From: Bilabrum cf. latius
Lineage: Eukaryota; Bigyra: Bicosoecida; Bigyra; Bicosoecida
Assembly (NCBI GenBank): GCA_965178125.1
Contig: OZ237746.1
Location: forward strand, 1,054,001-1,118,000
Direction of reading: 5' to 3'
Length of the DNA: 64,000 nucleotides
Shown here: positions 1 to 11,700 of the stretch, piece after piece
Position numbering within the stretch: position 1 is the first letter of the stretch
Layout of the letters: each line of letters begins with the position of its first letter
Made by a program: the position numbers and the translations under genes
The notes under the pieces: generated by a model
The model's input: the letters and a program-made list of their open reading frames with translations, nothing else
Told to the model about the DNA's origin: nothing
Databases searched by the model: none

Positions 1-39
1 ACCTGCACCTGCACCTGCACCTGCACCTGCACCTGCACC
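1..39. repeat. GCAGGT hexamer microsatellite (plus-strand ACCTGC)
   Basis: Six and a half perfect copies of a 6-bp unit at the window edge. On the minus strand it reads as alternating Ala-Gly codons continuing the frame of the unidentified left-edge gene, so it is probably a coding microsatellite. Confidence 0.9.
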
Positions 40-1830
40 GCCGCCAGCAGCGTCGTGCCCACCGTCCTTTTTGCCGCCGCCCGCCCACCGGCCGCGCGCA
101 GAGTGCGCCTCCCCGCCCAGGCCCGCCTCAGCCTGAGTCTTGGACTCGAGGGACCACCCGCCGCCGCGGATGCCGCCCGAGGCAGAGCTCGCGCTTGCGC
201 CCGGACCCCCACGCCCGGCCCGGCCCCTGCGCCTCACGGCAGCCCCCAGCCACGGCAGGGCGGCCCCCACCACCTGGAGGTCTCCCATGGCCTTGCCCAG
301 ATACGGCACGCCCCCGTGCACGAACGGGGGCCAGTGCCCGCCCCCTTCCTCCCCCGCAGCAGGCCCCGAGGCGCGCTCCCTCCGGACAGCGTCCTCCTCC
401 AGCTGCACCAGCGCGGAGGGCACCGCGCCCTGCCTAGCCGCCGCTGCCTCCCTCTGCGCGGCCCATCGGCTGCGGCTGGCCGCCCTCCAGCGCGCCACGG
501 CCCCCACCAGCTGCATGCCCGCCTCCCGCAGCCGGTGCACGAGGTCCCCCGACGACTCGCGCGCCTGCGCCCTGGCCGCCGCAACCGCCTGCCGCTGCTG
601 CCGAGTGCCCGTGGGCGCCGACTCGCGGGCCGCTTTCTCCGCAGCCGCCGCGTGCGCCCCCAGCCGCACGGCCCTCCTGAGCAGCTCCTCCCGCTGCACC
701 GCCGCGACCACGCAGTCCCTGTGCAGCGCGTCCAGCTGGTCCACCGTGACTCCAGGTTTCCCTTCCCGCGCCTGTGCTTCCTACCGCTCTCCCTGGGCGA
801 GCGACGGCCGGCTGTCGCGGCCCCACGGGACCTGTCCCACCCTCGCGGCGCTGGAGGAGGCTGCACCAGCAGCAGCAGCAGCAGGGGTGTTGGCTGGGGC
901 GGGCAGGCTGGGGAGCCGCCCCGACAGCCTGCCCGCTTCTCTGGCGGCTGCAGCCGGCAGCATGCCGCTGTCTTCAAACGCGGTGACGCTGGCGCTGGCA
1001 CCCAGGGCTGCACCCAATCTCTTGCCACCATCTACATCGCCGCCTGCCAGGGAGCGGGGGGGGCGTTGCGGCATCATCCGGCGAACACCGAGCGTCACGG
1101 AATGCCCCGCCACTCCAGCAACCGCCGCCTCCCTCGCCGCCCTCCTGACAGCCAGGGAATCGGCCGGACCCATCGACCCGCCGAGCCGGGAGCCCAGCGC
1201 CGCCCCCGCCCCCGCCCCCGCCCCCGCCCCCGCCCCCTCGTGCGCGTCCTGCGACCCTGCGGCCCGGCCCGCGTAGCCGCGGCTGGCACTGGCCATTGGG
1301 GCGTCTAGCAGGGCCATAAGCTCGCCGCCCGCCCGCGCCCGCGCCCGCGCCCCCTCTTCCCCCAATGCAGCAGCCGGCACGGCACGCCCTGCCTGGCCTG
1401 CCTGCCCGCCGCTGCGGCGCGCCTACCCGGATAGGGCGCTGCGACCCTCATCGGACAGGAAGGTGGCCGCTGCAGAGCCACGAGCCGCGCGTGGTTGCGC
1501 TCGGTTGAGCCATTTTCGGCGGGCGCTCAGCTGCTCGGCGCGCTCGGCTCGCTGCGACCGGCGCAGGCGCTTCTGAAATCCGTCGGTGCGGTTGATGGGG
1601 CAGTTGGGGTCGAGCGACGCATCATATTCGGGGATGCCTCCAGCACCAACTTGTTGACGATTGGTACCACCCGCAGACCCGCTTCGGGCCCCAGCTCCAG
1701 GATCGTAGCCAGGTCTCGGGCGAACGCTCTGGCTCATTGGCTCGTCGATGCGAGGGTGGCCACGGTCACGCGCTCTTCGACTTGTTGCGGCTCGGCTACC
1801 ACCCCCTTGATCATCATGCAAGCTACTCAT
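1..1830 (-). CDS. Unidentified Arg/Ala-rich, probably coiled-coil protein, N-terminal part (runs off left edge)
   Basis: I do not recognise this protein. The frame is open from the ATG at 1830 to position 1 if TAG is read as an amino acid: TAG at 1425-1423 (codon 136) and 783-781 (codon 350) are its only interruptions. The first ~130 residues are basic, with an Arg/Gln-rich stretch. Then comes Ala/Gly/Arg low complexity, then a helical Ala/Arg/Gln/Glu-rich region (about residues 350-500) that looks like a coiled coil, and a Gly-rich end at the window edge made by a GCAGGT hexamer repeat. The start is uncertain: a GCGCAG that would fit this genome's 3' splice sites lies just upstream (about 1844 on this strand), so the true first exon may be further up. 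The 3' end is outside the window. It diverges from the CDK gene. Confidence 0.55.
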
Positions 1831-2971
1831 CGATCTTGCTTGCCTGCGCAAGGATTCAGACGGTGCTTTTGCTCCGCGACCACCATCGTCGCTCTCTTTG
1901 CCCCATGCCTGTGGCAGGCTAGGCAACATGTACCCCTCTCGTTCCGCTTTCCAGAGAGACAGGCAAGGCACTTGTACAATGCTAGCAATCGATAGAATAA
2001 AAACTGAATCGCAGTGATACTGCCTGCGTTTGTTGCGGTTGAAATCTCAACTGCAACGGAATTGGTGAGGCATCCTCGCACGCGATCGGAGTAGGCGAGC
2101 GTCGCACCACGAGGTGGGGAAGTTCGGATCGAGCCTGACACGGCACCCGAAACGTCATTCGAGCTGATGTGCGCCACGTGCTCGGATGAGTACGCACAGT
2201 CATCGCAGACGGGGGCGCGCACCCGCCGGCGCCTGCCGCCGGCGGTGCCTGCACGCCCATCCCGGATATCAATCATACCGGTGGCCCAGCCGGGCCCACA
2301 GCCGCTGCGGCCACCACTGGCAGGCGGATCGCGAGCATCACGCACAGCCCCTTGGCACCCCTTTAATCAACACGTGGGCTCCATGGTACCCCCTGGAGCA
2401 CCCAGAGATCGATCGCCTGCAGCGTTGTGGTCCACGGCCCCACCGCAATGGGCCACCCCTCCCGCCTGGCAGGGGTCGCTCGCGACCAGCAGAGCGGAGC
2501 GCCGAGCGCCGAATTCAAGCTTTGCGCAAGAGTGGCGGTAGCAGAAGCGCGTGTGATTTTGTCTTGCTTGTCGAAGAGATCCATGTTCCCACAGGTGGCA
2601 GGGGCCTCGTGTGGACGCCGCCTTGCGAGCGGTTGCAACCGCCGTTCGGCCTCGGTCGGCGAGATTCAAAGCTTCGACTGGCCACTGCTTGTGCACTTCG
2701 AGCCAACGATCCTGACTGACCTGCTCTGACGCATTGATTTGACTATAGTGTGAGAATTGCACGGTGCTGCACTATACATCGGCGCACGGTGTCCTCGAGC
2801 GACTCATGTGCGGCTCGAATCTCGCATCGGGTGGTTTTGCGTCTAGCTTAGGCCCCAAGCGCCCGGAATGCCGGCAATCGTTGCCACAAGTGCTCATTTT
2901 GCACGCCTTTCACTTTTGTTGTGATCCCGAGACCTTCGCAGACATCATCGGAACGAAACGATTCGATCGCA
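1831..2971. other. Intergenic region between divergent genes
   Basis: About 1.1 kb of lower GC than the flanking genes, between the presumed start of the left-edge gene (-) and the CDK start (+). Short ORFs on both strands overlap each other, lack recognisable motifs and have no matching splice signals. It should hold both promoters and possibly an unrecognised first exon of the left-edge gene. I see no RNA gene. Confidence 0.5.
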
Positions 2972-4609
2972 ATGGCGGCAGCCCAAGCGGCCGGCGGCGG
3001 GTCTCGCGCGATGTGCAAGGAGCCACCGGCGGATCCACCGGGGACAGAGCGCCCTGACGTGGCTAGTGCTGGATACGACCATCTGAAGGACGGAGACCGG
3101 TACAGGAAGGTATCGAAGCTGGGAGAGGGCACCTACGGCGTCGTGTACAAGGCTCTCGTGGTCGAGTCGGGCGAGCAGGTTGCGCTCAAAAAAGTGCGCA
3201 TGGACGCGTGGGACGAGGGCGTGCCTGCGACGGCCATGCGAGAGATCGCCGCTCTGAAGGAACTCAAGCACCCCAACATCGTGGAGTGAGTGAACGCCAC
3301 CCCACGCCGCCACCCACGCCCGCCGGCTCGTTTCCGTGTTCCCACTGCCTCATCCCCGCCCGCCATCAGCACCAACCCCCCCCCCCCCCGCCCCCCCCCA
3401 ACCCTGTCTCTCTCCCACCGCCGCAGCATGCAGGACGTCTTCGTGTCGTTCAGCGGCAACCTGTACCTCGTGTTCGAGCTGCTGGACCGTGACCTGAAGC
3501 AGCTCATGGACGTGGAGGCGGGCTCCCCCCTCAGCGAGGAGGCCATCAAGGCGTACGCCTGGCAGATGCTCAGGGGGGCCGCCGAGTGCCACTCGCACCG
3601 CATCGTGCACCGAGACCTCAAGCCGCAGAACGTGCTGCTGGCCAAGGACGGCTCCTGCAAGCTGGCCGACTTCGGGCTGGCCCGCACCTTTGGGCTCCCG
3701 CTGCGGGCCTACACGCACGAGGTGGTCACCCTCTGGTACAGGGCGCCCGAGATCTTGCTGGGCCAGAAGGTCTACTCGACCGCGGTGGACTCGTGGAGCA
3801 TCGGCTGCGTGCTGGCCGAGATGTGCAGGGGCAGGGCTCTCTTCCGGGGCGACAGCGAGATCGACCAGCTCTTCAGGATCTTCCAGGTGCTCGGCACGCC
3901 CGACACGGCCTCCTGGCCCGAAGTGGCACGCTTGCGCAACTACAACCCGGACTTTCCCCGGTGGCCCGCGCAGCCCGCCCGCCGGTTCTCGGGCCCCTTG
4001 GGCACCCAGGGGCAGCAGCTGCTCGCGGGTCTGCTGACGCTGGACCCCTCCAAGCGGCTGACCGCCACCGAGGCGCTCAAGCACCCCTTCTTCGACGGCA
4101 TGGACGACGAGCTGGCGCAGGCGGTGGCGGCCAGGGAGTACGCGGCCGTGGTGGGGCACCGGGGCCCGCCGCCCCCTGCGAGGTACGTGTCCCGGGCCAT
4201 GGCAGAGGCGGAGGACGCCAGCCTGGGGGTCGCGGGGGCGGGTGCGGGGGCGGAGGGCAAGGGGCTGGAGGACGCGCGCGTGCCGTGGGTGTCGGCCAAG
4301 GCCAAAGAAACGGCGGCGGCCGAGAAGAAGAGGCAGGAGCAGCAGCACGCCGCCAAGAAGGCCGGCGGCGCCGGGGCTGGGGCTGGGGCCAATGCGGGAG
4401 CGGGATCGGCATCGTCTGGTGGGGACGTGAGCGTGGGGCGCGTGGGGGCACCGACCAGGCCGCGGGACCCTCCGTCTGCGGGCCCGCGGGGCGGCCGGGC
4501 CGTGCACCGTCTTCACGTGGAGGCCCAGAACATCGTGCAGATGAGGGACAGGGAGGCGCAGGAGGCCAGCAAGAGGGGGCGCGGGGACGGGCAGGAAGGG
4601 GGCCGCTGA
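2972..4609 (+). CDS. Cyclin-dependent kinase, CDK1/2-like, with C-terminal low-complexity tail
   Basis: Two exons: 2972-3285 and 3427-4609. The intron 3286-3426 has donor GTGAGTGA and acceptor CCGCAG, and the join gives NIVDMQDV. Product 498 aa. Kinase domain about residues 40-330. GEGTYGVVY (about 51-59) keeps the Thr-Tyr pair that Wee1-type kinases phosphorylate; VALKK holds the ATP lysine; the cyclin-binding helix reads PATAMRE instead of [22 protein letters not shown] and [14 protein letters not shown] are intact, including the activating T-loop Thr. The last ~160 residues are Ala/Gly/charged low complexity, absent from ordinary CDKs (about 300 aa). It ends TGA and has no in-frame TAG. 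The start is the first in-frame ATG upstream of the kinase domain. A cell-cycle role is inferred from the motifs; the exact CDK class is open because the helix is non-canonical. Confidence 0.93.
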
Positions 4610-4968
4610 CTCTTGCTGGGGCCCAGCGGGGGTTTTCAGTCCAAAGCCTCTGGCCTGCGACGGCGAGTGCTTGTTCCTGGAGGAGCGGACGCGGCTTGGA
4701 GCTGCGGTGCCCGCCCCCTCCCCTGCGGACAGCACGGAGCTGGCGGCCGGTGGCCCCTCGACGGTGCTGGGTCCGGGGCACATCTTGGGGGGCGTCTCGG
4801 AATGCATGAGTATTGCTACTACGACAGCTTTGAGTTCGGAGCGCACTACACTGCTGCACGTGCGTGCAGCATGCTGCTGAATGCTTGTTTCTGGGCCGGT
4901 GGTGCAGTGCGCTGCCGCGCCAGTTGGACCTCTGCTCGCATTCCCGTGTGCCTCGCACACCAAAGGCC
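4610..4968. other. Intergenic region between CDK and CWC25
   Basis: About 360 bp between two co-oriented genes. It should hold the CDK 3' UTR and CWC25 promoter. No other feature recognised. Confidence 0.5.
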
Positions 4969-7047
4969 ATGAGCAGCAAGGCGCACAATTTCCTGAACCT
5001 AAAAGCATGGCACCCCAATAATGCCAGAAACCGGCGAAAGATTGCCGAAGCTGAGCAGGCGGTGAGCGCCCTTGCGTTGCAGAAGCTGCCGCTCGCACTT
5101 GCACCGTTCGTATGTCATTTTCGAAACGCGCGTTTACCCGCATCAACGCATTTCACCTCACCGCAGCATGCACAAAAGGTCAAGTCGGAGATCGATGCGA
5201 AGGCGCGACTGGAAGCCCAGTACGAAGCGATCAAGCAGCGCAGGTTGCTTGCCGAGGCGACCGGCGAGCAGGACCAGCTTGCAGGCACGGATGAAGGCAC
5301 GGCATGGATGTACGCAGGGCATGGGGTCGGGGATGGCGGCTAGGACGAAGCGGGGCAGGACCAGCAGACGCAGACCGAGGAGCAAGCTTTCCTAGCGAGG
5401 TTCCAGTCCGCCGTGGAGGGCGGAGACCGCGGGCTCGGCGGCGGCGGGGACCGGAAGCCCGCCCCAGTAGCGGACGGACGGGCCGCGTAGATGGCGATGC
5501 AATTCGGCGATGGCACCCTCGGTGATGAGAAGGCCGGGCTGCCGCGCCTGCCGGAGTCCTTCCGTCCCCGGCCGCGCGTTCCCAGGCAGGACGAGGACGA
5601 GGGCAAGCAGCCGAGCGAAGGGGGCGCGGGGAGGGCATCGGACGGATCAGGGGGCGCGGGTGCGGGCCCGTCCAGTGGCGAGGGTGCGAGCGAGGGCGAG
5701 GTTGACGATGGTGAGGAGGGCAGAGGGAAGGGCAAGAAGTAGTAGGTGAAGAAGAAGAAGAAGAAGAAGGAGAAGAAGAAGAAGGAGATGGGCCAGGCTG
5801 AGCTGGCCGTGCTGCGGGAAGACCCGCTGGCAGAGGAGCTAGGGCTCATGCCGGACTCGGACTCGGGCTCAGACTCGGATTCGGATTCGGATGCAGATTC
5901 CGAGGAGGAGGGGGAGGGATCGGTGTCTGGCAGGGGGGGCGTTGGTGGGGGAGAGGTAGAGGGACAGGAGGGAGCCGACTCGGGGTTCGGGTTCGGGCAC
6001 GGTCGGACCCGGGTCGGCGGTGGCGGCCGTGGGGAGGGGCAGAGTTAGTCTTTGGACATGCGGAAGGTGCTCAGAGACGCGAAGAGGCGAGCCAAGGGCA
6101 AGGGCAAGGGCAAGGATAAACAGGAAGGGGACAGTGGGGGTGATGGAGGTCAGGGCTAGGGCGGGGGGCATGTGGACGGAGGTGCGGGCAGGGGTGCGGC
6201 TGTGGGCCTGCCGTCATCTGCACCAGCGCCACCGCAAGGACCAGAAAACTTTGCAAGCTCAAGCTCAAGCTCCAGCTCCAGCTCGGCCTCTCGTGCAGGC
6301 GCTGGCAGCTCGCGCAGCATGCTGGGCTTGTCTGGGTCTGCAGCCCAAGCCTTGCTCAAGGCCGCGGGGGGCGGGCAGGTGATGGCCACACTGCTGGAAG
6401 CTGCTCCGCGGTCGGTCACAGATACTCCAGGTCTGGATGCGACAGCATCCGCTGGGCGAGCCCCACAGGGCGGGTTGGGGCACGGCAAGCCCGATGATGC
6501 CAAGGTCGATGATGGCGAGGAGGGCGAGAGGGAGAGGGATGTGGCCGCGGCTCTTCGCGTGCTGCGGGGAGTGGAGGGAGGCAGGGCCCGCCGGCAGATG
6601 ATCGAATCTCTGCCTCGGACGGTGGCTGAGGGGGTTGCTGCTCGTCTGTTGCTGCAGCAGCAAGGCTCGGGGGCGGAGCAAGGGCACGGCATGGGGGCTC
6701 GCGAGTGCCGGTTGCTACGGGAGGCCCAGGACAGGTCCATCCGGGGTGGCAGCAGAGCGAAGGGGAAGAGGAGCAGGGGGGAAGACAGCCGCGAGCGCAG
6801 GAGAGGAGACAGCCGCGAGCGCAGGAGAGGAGACGGCCGCGAGCGCAGGAGGGGAGACAGCCGCGAGCGCAGGAGAGGAGACAGCCGCGAGCGCAGGAGG
6901 GGAGACAGCCGCGAGCGCAGGACCAGTCACCACCGCGGTGGCCACCGCTCTAGGCACCATCGGCCCTCCTCCGATTCGGCCGGACATAAAAGAAGCAGAC
7001 GAGACGATAGGGATGAGGGGAAGGACAGAAAACGGCACCGCGGCTAA
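4969..7047 (+). CDS. CWC25: CWC25 pre-mRNA splicing factor (Cir_N domain)
   Basis: Two exons: 4969-5061 and 5167-7047. Intron 5062-5166 (GTGAGC...CCGCAG, phase 0). 657 aa when TAG is read through. The N-terminus (NLKAWHPNNARNRRKIAEAEQ) is a Cir_N domain, followed by a charged helix and WMYAG, matching the family's WMYQG. CWC25 joins the spliceosome for the first catalytic step. Six in-frame TAGs: codons 90, 139, 223, 224, 325, 362 (positions 5341, 5488, 5740, 5743, 6046, 6157); 5740 and 5743 are adjacent. The middle is acidic and Lys-rich. The C-terminus carries tandem SRERRRGD repeats, an RS/RD-like tail. It stops at TAA (7045). Without UAG recoding the protein would end just after the Cir_N region. 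Identity rests on the N-terminal domain; the tail is not comparable. Confidence 0.85.
6780..6925 (+). repeat. 24-bp direct repeats encoding SRERRRGD
   Basis: About six near-identical 24-bp units in the CWC25 reading frame, encoding alternating Arg/Glu/Ser/Asp. Units differ by single substitutions (GGAGAG/GGAGGG; one Ser to Gly). Recent tandem expansion in a coding region is inferred. Confidence 0.9.
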
Positions 7048-7290
7048 GCTTGCCACGCGTGCACCGCATTCAATGATGTTCCTGCTTCGGCCGCTCCAAA
7101 ACGCGGCGCAGCCAGTCCCGGAGATTATGCCCTAACATGTGCGTAATGGAAGTGAATCATTTTGCATGCCAAGTTTCCGTGTTTTGTCTTGCTGGCATGG
7201 AAGCGCCCGAGGTTATAGGGTTTGAGATCCATTCCACCGACAGCCAGTGGCAAGCTCTGGTGGACGTCCACCCAAACGCAACAGCTTCCA

Positions 7291-8436
7291 TCAGATCCAC
7301 CCCGGGGCTTTCGGAAACAACCGGATCGTGGCGTATGCCACGGAGAATAGGCCTGCGGCGGCAAACACCGCACCCATGGACCGGCAGAGACTCCAGCAGC
7401 CTTTGGACACGTGCGCGTCCGCCCTGGCCGCGGCCGCCTCGGCCCCGTGTGCGCCCTACTCGGCCCCTTCCCGCAGATGGTCGAGTGTGCCCAAGTCCTC
7501 TCGAATAGAACCCCCCACGACCTGTGCCTGCTCTCGCAGCGCCCCCACCGCCCCCGCGATCGATTCGAGGATCCCGTCGGCGCCCCGCTGCCCGCTCCCT
7601 TCGCCCCCCCCACCCCTGCCGCCGGCGCCTCTCGCGATGTTTCCAGCCGCAGACCACGGATTGGATCTTCTCGATCCGGGATCGGTCGGCTGGCCCAGCA
7701 GCTGGGCCCGAGCGGAGCGCAGCCGCCCCGCGGTGGTCTGCTCGCGAGCCCCTGGCAGCGGCCCCACCCCCCGCTCGGGGGACGAGCCAGCGGCTGCTGC
7801 CGGGCCTGCGGTTCCACTTGGGCTGCGTGGCTGCGGTGGCACGTGAACCTGCGCATGCCCCCGGGTGTGGCCGGGCTCGACGCCGCCGCTGCCGCCGTGC
7901 CTCTCGCTCGAATTGCCGCGGGGGATCGGCTGGGAGGCCACTGCGGCTCTCACAGCCCTGGAGCGATTCCTGAGCCAGAGCGCTACCCTGCGCCACCTGG
8001 ATTCCAGCGACGCAATCGACGAGACGGCGTTCACACCTTCTCGTTTGTGAGCGCCTCGAGGCGGCGGCGTGGCCTGCGCCGCAGCAGCGCCTGGCGGCCC
8101 ACCCGCGCTAGGCCATGAAAGGCGGAGCGCAGGCTCGTTCGCGTCTGACCACCGCTTGTTCAAGCGTAGGATTAGCCCAAACTGCTGCGCATGAGCTCGC
8201 GCGAGCCGAAGCAGCATGTCGCGGCACGCTTTCGACAGAGCGGCCAAATGCACGATACGCACGTCCTCTTTGCTTGCAGCCGGGTGAAGCAGTGCAATCA
8301 TACCGCTGATCGAAGTACCGTCTTTCTAAAGGGCCGTTCGGCGTTCTTCATCTGCTCTGGCGCACGCACTGAGCATGCGCTCGGAGGCCTCGATGGAGCG
8401 TCTAAGCTGCGCTCCGAGGGCCACGGCCCGCGCCAT
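7291..8436 (-). CDS. USE1: USE1-like ER Q-SNARE, tail-anchored
   Basis: Single exon, 381 aa with two TAGs read through (codon 37 at 8328-8326; codon 327 at 7458-7456). The last TGA is at 7293-7291. The ATG at 8436 is the first after an upstream in-frame TGA. The C-terminus is a SNARE-like helix (about residues 290-345), then a single membrane segment (GAVFAAAGLFSVAYATIRL) and a short basic end (FPK...), as in USE1, whose human form ends IRIMPKLK. Aligned from memory, the helix shares Ile, Asp, Thr-Leu, His and Ala positions, including the Asp proposed as the SNARE zero layer in USE1. Codon 327 falls on a human Gln. USE1 acts with SEC20 and syntaxin-18 in Golgi-to-ER retrograde fusion. SEC20 is the main alternative; the N-terminal half is not diagnostic. 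Confidence 0.68.
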
Positions 8437-8737
8437 GCCTTCCTCAAAGGTTCGTCAGAGTATCCAATTTAGTGTAGCTAGTTCAGAAGCGCATGCTCGT
8501 GGTCACTGTCGGTAGCAAGTAGTGCTGCGCAGCTGGACAGCCCGGCACAGGCGCCCGCAATCTGGCGGATTCCGGCCTCGCGGCCCGCCGGCGCCCCCTC
8601 CCTGCCACTGGCAGTCGGTGCCACCGTCGAATTCGATCCAATGGGAATTGACGCTGCCGACGGCAACCATCCTAACAATCGCTGTCTGTTGCACCTGTGC
8701 ATTTCAATAGTCTGTGCAATTCACCGAGTCGCCGGCC
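8437..8737. other. Intergenic region upstream of the USE1-like gene, downstream of CLU
   Basis: About 300 bp between two minus-strand genes. It should contain the USE1-like promoter and CLU 3' UTR. Nothing else recognised. Confidence 0.5.
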
Positions 8738-11700
8738 TCAGGTGCCCCTCCGTCCCTTCTTCTTCCGCCGGCGACCCCTGCCCGCCGGGGCCTGTCCGGC
8801 CGACCCTGCACCGCGTTCCAAGGAAGGGGCCTCGCCCGTGGTCCCGCCGCTCCCAGCAGCACTTGCTCCATGGCCTCCCTGCAGGATGGTCTGTGTCATG
8901 GCAAGCACCTCCTCGATCTGCTCCGCGCTCAGAGAGGCAAGCCCCTCCGGCAGGCCAGCGCCAGCACCATCATGCGATGCACCCGCACCCGCACCCGAAG
9001 CCGGCCCGCCGCCGCTTTCACCCCCCTGCTGCTGCTGCTGCTGCTGCTGCGCGCCGGCAGCCGCCCCGCGCACCATTCGCTGCAGCAGGTCACGCGCCCC
9101 CTGCGACTGCAGGAACTGCTCCGCCAGTCGCCTCTGCTGCTGCTGCTGCTGCCCAGGGTCCGCCTGGGCCTGGGCCTGGGCCCGGGCGCGGGCCTGCTGC
9201 TGCTGCGTCCTCGCCGGCCCGTGACCCGCTCGCCCCCCCATGCCAGCGCCCATCCCCGCCCCGGCGGCCGCCTTGTGCCCCTTCTGCTTCTCCTTCTCCT
9301 TCTCCTCCTCGGCCAGGGCCTGCCTTTGCTGGAGGAATCGGCTCACGGCCACTCCCCGGGACCGGTGCAGCCTGGCCTGCAGCGCGGCCCGCCGCACCAC
9401 CGGGTCCTCCGCGTCCCCCACCACCGCCTGCAGCAGCCGCGCCGCCTGCTCCTGCGCATCGGCCGCCGTCTTGAACTGCCCTACCGTCGCCCGTGCCCGC
9501 GCCAGCAGCTCCAGCGCGGGCACGGCGGCGTACACGTCGGCCTCGGGAGAACGCGCCTTGAGCGCCGCCTCGGCCGCCTGCTGCGCCCAGGCCGCGTGCC
9601 CGCACCGCAGCGCGTCCTCGGCAGACCGCAGCAGCATCTCAGGCACGGAGGGGTTGGACGAGTCCCCCGCCGCCAGCCGGGTCAGCAGCAGCGCCCGCTG
9701 CCAGCAATGCGCCGCGCCCTGCACGTCTCCGCACCGCGCTAGCGAGCGAGCCAGCTCCCCGTAGGCCGCCGCGGTGTCGGGGCTCTCCAGCCCGCACACG
9801 CGCTCCGCCGCCACCACCGCCCGCTGCGCCGCCACGGCCGCCTGCGTTAGCTCCCCCAGCCCCGCCAGCGCCCGGTGCGCCACCCTGAGGGCCTCCACGA
9901 AGTCAGGGTGGCTCCCGTCGCACACGGCCAGCCCGTGCTGGGTCGCGTCGTAGGCCATCTGCAGCGCCTCCTCGGCGCGCCCCTGCGCCAGGGCGTCCTT
10001 GGAGCCGTCCAGCAGCGCGCGGGAGGTGCCCGGCGACGCGTCCTGCGCCGAGGTCCGGATGACGGGCACGAGGGCGGCCACGTCGGCGGCCCCGAGCGGC
10101 GCTGGGGTCGCGCCCAGAGCCACGGGGCGGGCCCGGAGGCGGATGCCGGCCAGCTGGCACACCCTCCGCAGAAGGGACACCCGCGCCGGCTCTTCCGCGG
10201 CAAGCGATCCACCCCCTGCGGCCCAGCGGCCCTTGAGCTCGTAGCCCTCGAACGACGAACGCACACGCTCCCGCACCCCGGCCCACACCCCGGCCGGAGT
10301 GAGTGCCCCCGAGGCGGAGGACCGCAGCAGCAGCAGCTCCCTGACGCAGCGAGCCCCCGAGGGCCAGGCCGTGCACGCCGCGCCCCCATTGGTGGGCGAG
10401 GCATCCTCGGTGCTGCCCCCCTTCGCCTTGCCCTCGCGTCCCTTGCCGGCCTCTTCATCGCCGGGCAGGCAGTCGCCCGCGGGCCCGTGCTCCACGCCCG
10501 CCAGCTCCAGGCCGCCCTCGGGATCCAGCAGGTCAGAGACTGCAGCGGCGGCCGCCAGGCGCTCCTAGTCCTCCTCTCTTTCCGCACCACCGCCCTTGCC
10601 CTTGCCCTTGCCCTTGCCTTTGCCCTTGCCCTTGCCCTTGGGTGGGGGGCGGGCTAGAGAGGGCCGGCCGATCGCCTCGGCCACGGCCGGCGGCAGATCC
10701 ACTCCGCAAGCCGAGGCCACTCCGGCCGACACAGCCACCCATCCCACCGGGTCCGGGTGCCACGTGTCCCCGTCCTCCGCCGCTTTGGCTTCGCTGCCTC
10801 TCTGCCCCTTTGCCCCGACCAGGCAGTTGAGGAAGGCAGCCACCGCCGGGGTCGGGCACTCCCGCAGGGCCGGGCGGCCGTCCAGCAGCCTCGATAGCAT
10901 GCCCGCCGCGCTCCGAGCCACCATCTCCCCCTCTAGCAGATCCAGGGCCCACCGGTGTCCGGCCTGCATGCGAGCGGGGGCGGGCGAAGGCTCAGACTGA
11001 GACTGAGACTCGGGCGGCCCCTCCTCCCCACCTAGCCGTAGCATGGCACGAGCCACGCCTCCCATCCGGTGAGCGGGCACGCCCATTGCATCCAAGGCCC
11101 TCGTCAGCGAGGAGCCGTCCACGCTCGCCGTGGAGCTGGCCAGCAGGGCCCGGGCCAGGCGTGGCACCAGCGAGTCCCTCACGTACTACCCGCAGCCGAG
11201 GGGACGCTCCTCCTCCTCCTCCTCCTCGCCGCCGCTCTCGTGCTCCACGCCCTTATCCTTCGTTTCCTGCTTGTGTTTGTCTGGCAGCAGACAGACGGCG
11301 ACCCTTCGCAGCGCAGCGGCGCTCGCTTCCACCCGCCCCACGACCCCGTCCTCGCCGCAGAGGGCCTGCGCCTCTTCGGCGGGCAGCGGCCCCTGCTTGC
11401 TCCCATCACCGCCACCGACCTGCTCCTGCTCCTTCTCCTGCTCCTTCTCCTGCTCCTTCTCGCCCCCTTCACCCTGGTCGCCTCCCGCGCTCCTGGCACG
11501 CACTGCCACCGGCACCGCAGGGTCAAAGGCCTCGAGCCCCAGCAGCACCCGCAGCTCCCTGTCGCCCCCCACGCCGTACTTGTCCAGCACGTCCTGCCCC
11601 AGGCCAGCCAGCGCGTCCGCCATCATGGAACCGTCCGGCGCCCGGGGGACCCCATCCTGGCCCTGCACCACCGTGCCCTGCAAGAGATCTTGCTGCAGGG

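Noticed and set aside
2186-2719. A 177-residue plus-strand ORF in the gap upstream of CDK
   Set aside because: No motif, overlapped by equally long ORFs on the other strand, and no splice signal linking it to a neighbour.
3350-5146. A 598-residue minus-strand ORF over the CDK gene
   Set aside because: Opposite strand of a complete, motif-intact kinase.
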